Source: Artemisia argyi (taxonomy: Eukaryota; Streptophyta; Magnoliopsida; Asterales; Asteraceae). Taken from it: a stretch of 64,000 bases of DNA. The DNA is taken from the NCBI GenBank assembly GCA_030686995.1, contig CM060692.1, positions 121,680,796 through 121,744,795 on the forward strand, written 5' to 3'. Made by a program: the position numbers and the translations under genes. The number at the start of each line of letters is the position of its first letter. The stretch's first letter is position 1. Below the pieces are notes generated by a model. It made no database searches. It was given only the letters and a program-made list of their open reading frames with translations, and had not been told where the DNA came from. Of the stretch, positions 59,501-64,000 are shown in pieces.

Positions 59501-60918
59501 TTGTTTTTGAACCCTCCATTGTTATTAAACCTCTGACCATTCCCATAATTTCCTGAAGACCCTCCTGAACCTGATCTACCAAAGTTACGATTCTGTATTT
59601 CAACCCTGCCATCTTTCACAATAGCTCGATTCCTTTTGTTAGAAGAAGAACATTGACAGTTATTCGTCTTGTTGGAGAATTTGCTAAAAGTACGAGCAAT
59701 GAGAGCGAGTCCCTGATTTAGCGTGTTAATTTCCTCATCGTCATCTTCATTGGAATTCGAGTAGTACACTGCATCACTGTTGGTGTATGGAACAAGTTGA
59801 TTGGAAGAATGCTGTGGGGATGAATCATAAGAGACCATTGGATTTGAGGTAGAAGGTTGTGGATAGCTGAAGTAACTTTGTTCTTGAGCATAAGCATGAT
59901 TTGTCATTGGAGGTGCAGCATGATGAGATTGAGCTATGAGTGCCAATGAATTTGGTATTGGTGGTGGTGAGTAACCTCCTCAAAGAGCTCGATCTTTTAC
60001 CACTTCAGGTTCATGGTGTTTCAAAAAATCATACAACAAACCATATGGTGCATCATGAAGATTTTTCGTTTGTCGAACAAATGTCACATACTTTTGCCAA
60101 TCAGGACCAAGACTACCGACAAATTTGGAATTCACTGCAATCCTTGGTATTGTTATTTTGTGACGTTCCAAATCATTAACCACATTAGTGAAACGGTGAT
60201 AATATGATTCAAGTGACTCCCCTGGTTCAATTGTGATATTTGTGTATTCCATGTAGAGTTTTGATTCCATATCATCTTTGTTCAACTGAGTGCCTTCCAT
60301 TAAGAGATGAACGTGTTCCCACATAGCTTTTGCAGTTTTCTGAGCATCCACACTTCGATAGATAGGATTTGGTATTAATTGAAGTATATAAGCCATGGCA
60401 TACTCATCAGCTTCACGATGTAGTTTCTGTTCTTCTGTGAGTTGAGATTCTAGAATAGGTTTCTCTACAGGAGCACGTGGTGGATCAGCAGTAGGATCAC
60501 CACTGTCTAGTTTTGTTGGCCACTGAAAAGGTCATTCAAGTATCACTTGTTTTAACAATTTGCCATGGGGTTTCTTAAGTTCAAGAAAGCATAAGAATCG
60601 ACTTGACCATTGAACATAATTCCCAGGTGTGAGCATTGGGGGTGTATCAAGTGAACCTGCCTCATATCTGGATTGTTGAGTTGTAATAACTTCACACATT
60701 CGATCAAACTAGCGAGGTTGTTTGGACGAATGCTGATTCGGTTGTTGTGACATTGGATATGGTTGTTGTTGAGGAATGAGTTGATGTTGTTGCATCATGA
60801 GATATGGTTGTTGTGGACGGAATGATTGTTGCGGTTGTTGATACGATTGTTGCTGTTGATATTGCGGATACTGATGTTGCGGAGGACGAGAAAAGAAGTA
60901 ATTAGGTGGTTGAGACAT
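56473..60918 (-). pseudogene. gag: E2 gag, broken by stops
   Basis: It starts MSQPPNYFFS at 60918. It keeps the Gln/Pro-rich N-terminus, gag core, zinc knuckle (with Cys in the fourth position, near 59390), coiled coils and the C-terminal CVFCRKSV cluster. Stops include TAG for Trp just after residue 69 and another TAG for Trp just before the knuckle. It ends with TTT TGA TAG at the protease active site (56473), as in E1. Confidence 0.88.
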
Positions 60919-61569
60919 CTTTCGTGATTATGGTAAACTTTGATTGTTAAGGATAAGTTAAGGTTAGAATGTTAAGTTGATTTGATAAGTTGAAAATTCT
61001 GGTTGTCTAACTCGGTACTAAAATGATTGAATCTTAACTAGGTATGTTTTAGATTCTTACTGAACTCAGTATGTTTCAGTTTCTGTCCTAATGGTTGTCA
61101 AACTCGGTAAGTGTTGAAGGTTGTCAAACTCGGTAAGTACTGAAGATTGTCAAACTCAGTAAGTTCTCAAAGAGATTGTAACTCGGTAATAAGACAAAAT
61201 TTGAGCAGAGTTTCCCCTTGATATGAGCCACAAAAAACCTTACTCGATGTACGATAAGGTAATAGGCTAACTCACCAATTTTAACTGAAACTCGATATAA
61301 CAGTCCAAACTCGCTAGTTTTGGAAGACCTAATTCGCTAGAATAAAATGACTTAACTCGCTAAAGCTAAATCTTGATCTCTAACTCGCTAAGACTGAAAA
61401 ACCCAAACTCGACAGAAATGATAACCCAAACTTGGTATGACTAAAATCCTAACTCGATAGAAACACGATGAACAGTAACCGAAAATTAAGAATTTCACTT
61501 TTAAACCTAGTTTTTCTACCAAATCAAACCTAAATCAACCTATATTATCCCTTGGCGAATGATACCACT
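60919..61569 (-). other. E2 leader with decayed motif array
   Basis: Between 61005 and 61460 there are many AACTCGGTAA, AACTCGCTAA and AACTCGATAG units on the plus strand. The core is more mutated than in the array before ORF3. No gene is present. Confidence 0.75.
61554..61567 (-). promoter_or_regulatory. E2 primer binding site
   Basis: TGGTATCATTCGCC on the minus strand, three bases from the LTR, the same variant as in E1. Confidence 0.65.
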
Positions 61570-61913
61570 TGTTAGGTCACCATTTTACAACATAACCACT
61601 AAGTTTTCTAGAGAGAAAAGTAAGTAGAGAGAGAGAGTGGAAGGAACACTTAATATGAAATAAAAGACTAATAATATTACTAGGTGAACCAACAACCTCT
61701 AATGAGGTGTTACAAGTCTATTTATAGGTGAGGATTAGGGCTTCACCATACTTTGCTAATATTACAAACTTAGCCCTTAGACTTTTTCCAAACCTATAAA
61801 CTTAGCATAAAACTTTATAAAACATATAAAATCACTAACGTATTAACTAAATAATGCAACCTATAACAAAACTCAATGACCGACACTTGAAATAATAAAG
61901 TCTATTCCCAACA
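61570..61913 (-). mobile_element. E2 5' LTR
   Basis: 344 bp; element-sense TGTTGGGAATAG to GACCTAACA. The TATA box is at 61719-61726 (TATAAATA in sense). The general layout and both ends resemble the E1 LTR, but most of the middle differs. Confidence 0.9.
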
Positions 61914-62216
61914 CTCCATTTGATGGTGGTGGGGTGAGTTCATGGGCTCTTGTGGTAACCTTGCAGTGGAGAAGAAAAAGAGGAAGTATGTGTCCAAATC
62001 TGAGGACAACGAATACAAATTCATAAAGTTTGCTTTTTCTACGTTTAGGGAATTCGATATGAAGGCTTTGGACACACTTTCACGTATTAAGTCTATTGCC
62101 AATAGCCACTCAAATAATGCTAAGAGTGGTGTTTTATCTTTGATAGAGTAAGCTTTTGTATTTAGAAATGAGTGAGAGCACGATTTGTGTCTAGACTCTC
62201 ATCCAATTTTATGTAA
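61914..62216 (+). pseudogene. RT-type retroelement C-terminal fragment, right half
   Basis: It continues 44789-45018: PFDGGGVSSWAL, then after a frameshift AVEKKKRKYV, FIKFAFSTFREFD and LDTLSRIKSI. The last part runs through two stops to VSRLSSNFM and TAA at 62216. The match to the family's C-terminal end is good. The stops and frameshifts make it non-functional. Confidence 0.6.
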
Positions 62217-62260
62217 AATTAATATGTTTCAATAATAATATCACATTTATAATAAAAATT

Positions 62261-62302
<42 letters not shown>

Positions 62303-62309
62303 AATAATA
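62261..62309. repeat. (AAC)n/(AAT)n tail
   Basis: About sixteen trinucleotide units starting 44 bp after the pseudogene stop. A simple-repeat tail after a short 3' UTR is typical of some non-LTR retroelements. Confidence 0.85.
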
Positions 62310-64000
62310 CTAGCAACGATAATAAACTGCAAAATACATCCTGCTGCAAGTAAAAAAATGAGAATGCCCATTTGGTTAGACCCACGTTAGCAAATAACGG
62401 GAAAAAGATTGCATCATTCGTCCCAAGAAATGTATATTGTCTAATGTTTATTGAAGGATGTATGTAGATGTCCCAACTGTTCTAAAAGAAATGTAGACTA
62501 TAAAAATTGACAAACCACAAGGATGTATTTCAATTCTCAATTTTAGAGTTGACTCATTTTAAATAAAATTATTTTGAGTTAACTGTAAACTTACTAGTTT
62601 TTTTTCTTCTATTTTTTATATATAACTTTATAAAATAAACAAATTTCCCATTCAACTTTATGTTTAAAAAAAACAAAATATATGTTGTTATTTATAAATA
62701 TTATTATCAGTATATATTAAATCTTCCATATTCATGAGATAATGAATATCAAAATGAAAAGAGAGCTATTGTGATATATAAATGAATACACGAGATAATA
62801 CATATACGAACAACTTATGTTATTCCTCTTTATGAGTTTAAGTCCTGATATCCGGAAAAAACAAAAAAATGTACAACATGCGTTACGCTCATGTTATTTC
62901 TTTTCGTATGTTTAACCCTTGTGTACACGGGTTTAAAGATTAAATATGGCAAAAATTATTATTAACGCATATATAAATATCAAAATATAAGCACGAGTTA
63001 CTATGATATGAAAATAAATATACGAGATTGTATTTATAATAGAAACTTATGTAATTCCTATTTAAAGTTTAAATTAGGATATTCGGAAAAGCTTATCATT
63101 AAACTTTATCTTTTAACTCATTATGTATTTTTAAACATGCATATAGTATACAACATGATATCAAGAATTAAATTTAAACAAAAATATCAAAATCAATACC
63201 GTGTCAGTTAAACACAGTCAAATTCTTCATCTAACAAAAATTGATACATAATATTGATCGATATTAATACATAATAAAAAAAAATTATTTAAAAAACCCG
63301 TGCATAATTGTTAGTTATACTTATATCAGAATAGCAAAACATTAAACATGATCAAATTCTTATATGTCCGTATATTAAACTAAAATTTTAAATTAATTTG
63401 ATTCGTTCTAAATCTCGTGCGTGCACATGACTTATAACTAGTACGAGTATACACATATTTATGGTGAGATCTATGACAAACCACTAATAGCTAAAGAACA
63501 ATCCATAACATCTCAACCATCCAACCTCTTTTCATCAAATGGTTGAGATTAAATAAATAAATAACAAAGGAAGGACATAAATGTAATTATGTAAAAACCA
63601 ATTTTCCACATTTAAAAAAAAATAACATATTTTGCAAACGGTAAATTTTCAAGCTACGAAAATTATACCATCGTGATAAAAATTAAATTATCTTTCTATA
63701 GATATGCTACTTTCGATGATTTTTTGTTTCAAAATTTTCATTCAGAAAAATCACACGTGATTTGTAAAATCAAACTTTTTCTTTTACTTTTTGTAATCTG
63801 GTTTTCTGACTCGGCATTGCGAGCCGGTTAAAATCACATATGATTTTTAAACATGTGATTTTAAAAAGCACACATGATTTTAAAATAACAAACTACAAAT
63901 GATTTACTCTTTGTTGTTATAAATTGAAAGACATGTGATTTTATAAATCATCATCGCGACGAGAATTAAATTCTCTTTTTTTAGATATGCACTTTTATAT
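62310..64000. other. AT-rich intergenic stretch without recognisable genes
   Basis: No supported gene. At 63745-63955 the motif ACATGTGATTTTA and close variants recurs about five times in both orientations. Confidence 0.6.

Larger units (their letters stand above)
45019..61913 (-). mobile_element. E2: older giant Ty1/copia element related to E1
   Basis: 16,895 bp on the minus strand with the same plan as E1: LTR, leader with motif array, gag, +1 pol, poly(A), motif array, ORF3, 3' noncoding block, LTR. Its LTRs differ by about seven substitutions and small indels in a GA tract. All three ORFs carry stops. Pol is about 90% similar to E1 by eye, ORF3 far less. It sits inside an RT-type pseudogene with a near-perfect 5-bp duplication. 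Confidence 0.92.

Overview
The window is plant nuclear DNA made almost wholly of nested LTR retrotransposons. It is AT-rich, with long (AT)n microsatellites, Ty1/copia and Ty3/gypsy elements, a Stowaway-type MITE, a broken RT-type retroelement and a Dof zinc-finger sequence. The copia pol and its downstream third ORF resemble, from memory, families abundant in Asteraceae assemblies. A daisy-family eudicot is therefore likely, but this is inference. I see no rRNA, tRNA or CRISPR, and no clearly functional host gene apart from a doubtful Dof-like ORF and a possible orphan exon.

Layout. 1-1664: 5' end of a minus-strand Tat/Athila-type gypsy element (LTR 250-1664). It lies in a Sirevirus-like copia fragment whose 3' LTR is 2530-4074. 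4170-4679 (-): Dof-like ORF. About 4.7-8.98 kb: AT-rich intergenic DNA with one exon-like segment (8015-8110). 8980-37928: decayed chromovirus-type gypsy sequence, element A (LTR 8980-11345, extra ORF, gag) joined to a deleted element B (LTRs about 30751-31225 and 35330-37928). The leader of A is split by an apparently intact copia element, here E1 (12086-29660; 17,575 bp; identical-looking 356-bp LTRs; TSD GATTG). 37929 to about 41.1 kb: copia pol pseudogene C and its 3' LTR. 41-45 kb: degenerate repeats and a MITE. 44789-45018 plus 61914-62216: an RT-type pseudogene split by a second, older, minus-strand relative of E1, here E2 (45019-61913). 62.3-64 kb: AT-rich, no gene seen.

The most interesting object is the E1/E2 family. 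E1 has three long ORFs. The first is a 1488-aa gag with coiled coils. The second is pol in the +1 frame; in frame 0 the gag stop codon overlaps the catalytic protease Asp codon. The third is a 1382-aa ORF of unknown function, 1.75 kb after pol. Dense arrays of a TCGATAA-core motif occur twice in E1, before gag and before ORF3. A 3' splice-site-like sequence lies just before the ORF3 ATG in both copies. The 3' noncoding region contains a conserved 89-codon antisense ORF and a UUCG-tetraloop hairpin. Pol and the 3' noncoding block are similar between E1 and E2, but ORF3 is strongly diverged. Together these suggest a giant copia lineage with frameshifted pol, spliced ORF3 expression and a modular 3' half. 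All identities and repeat counts were made by eye.
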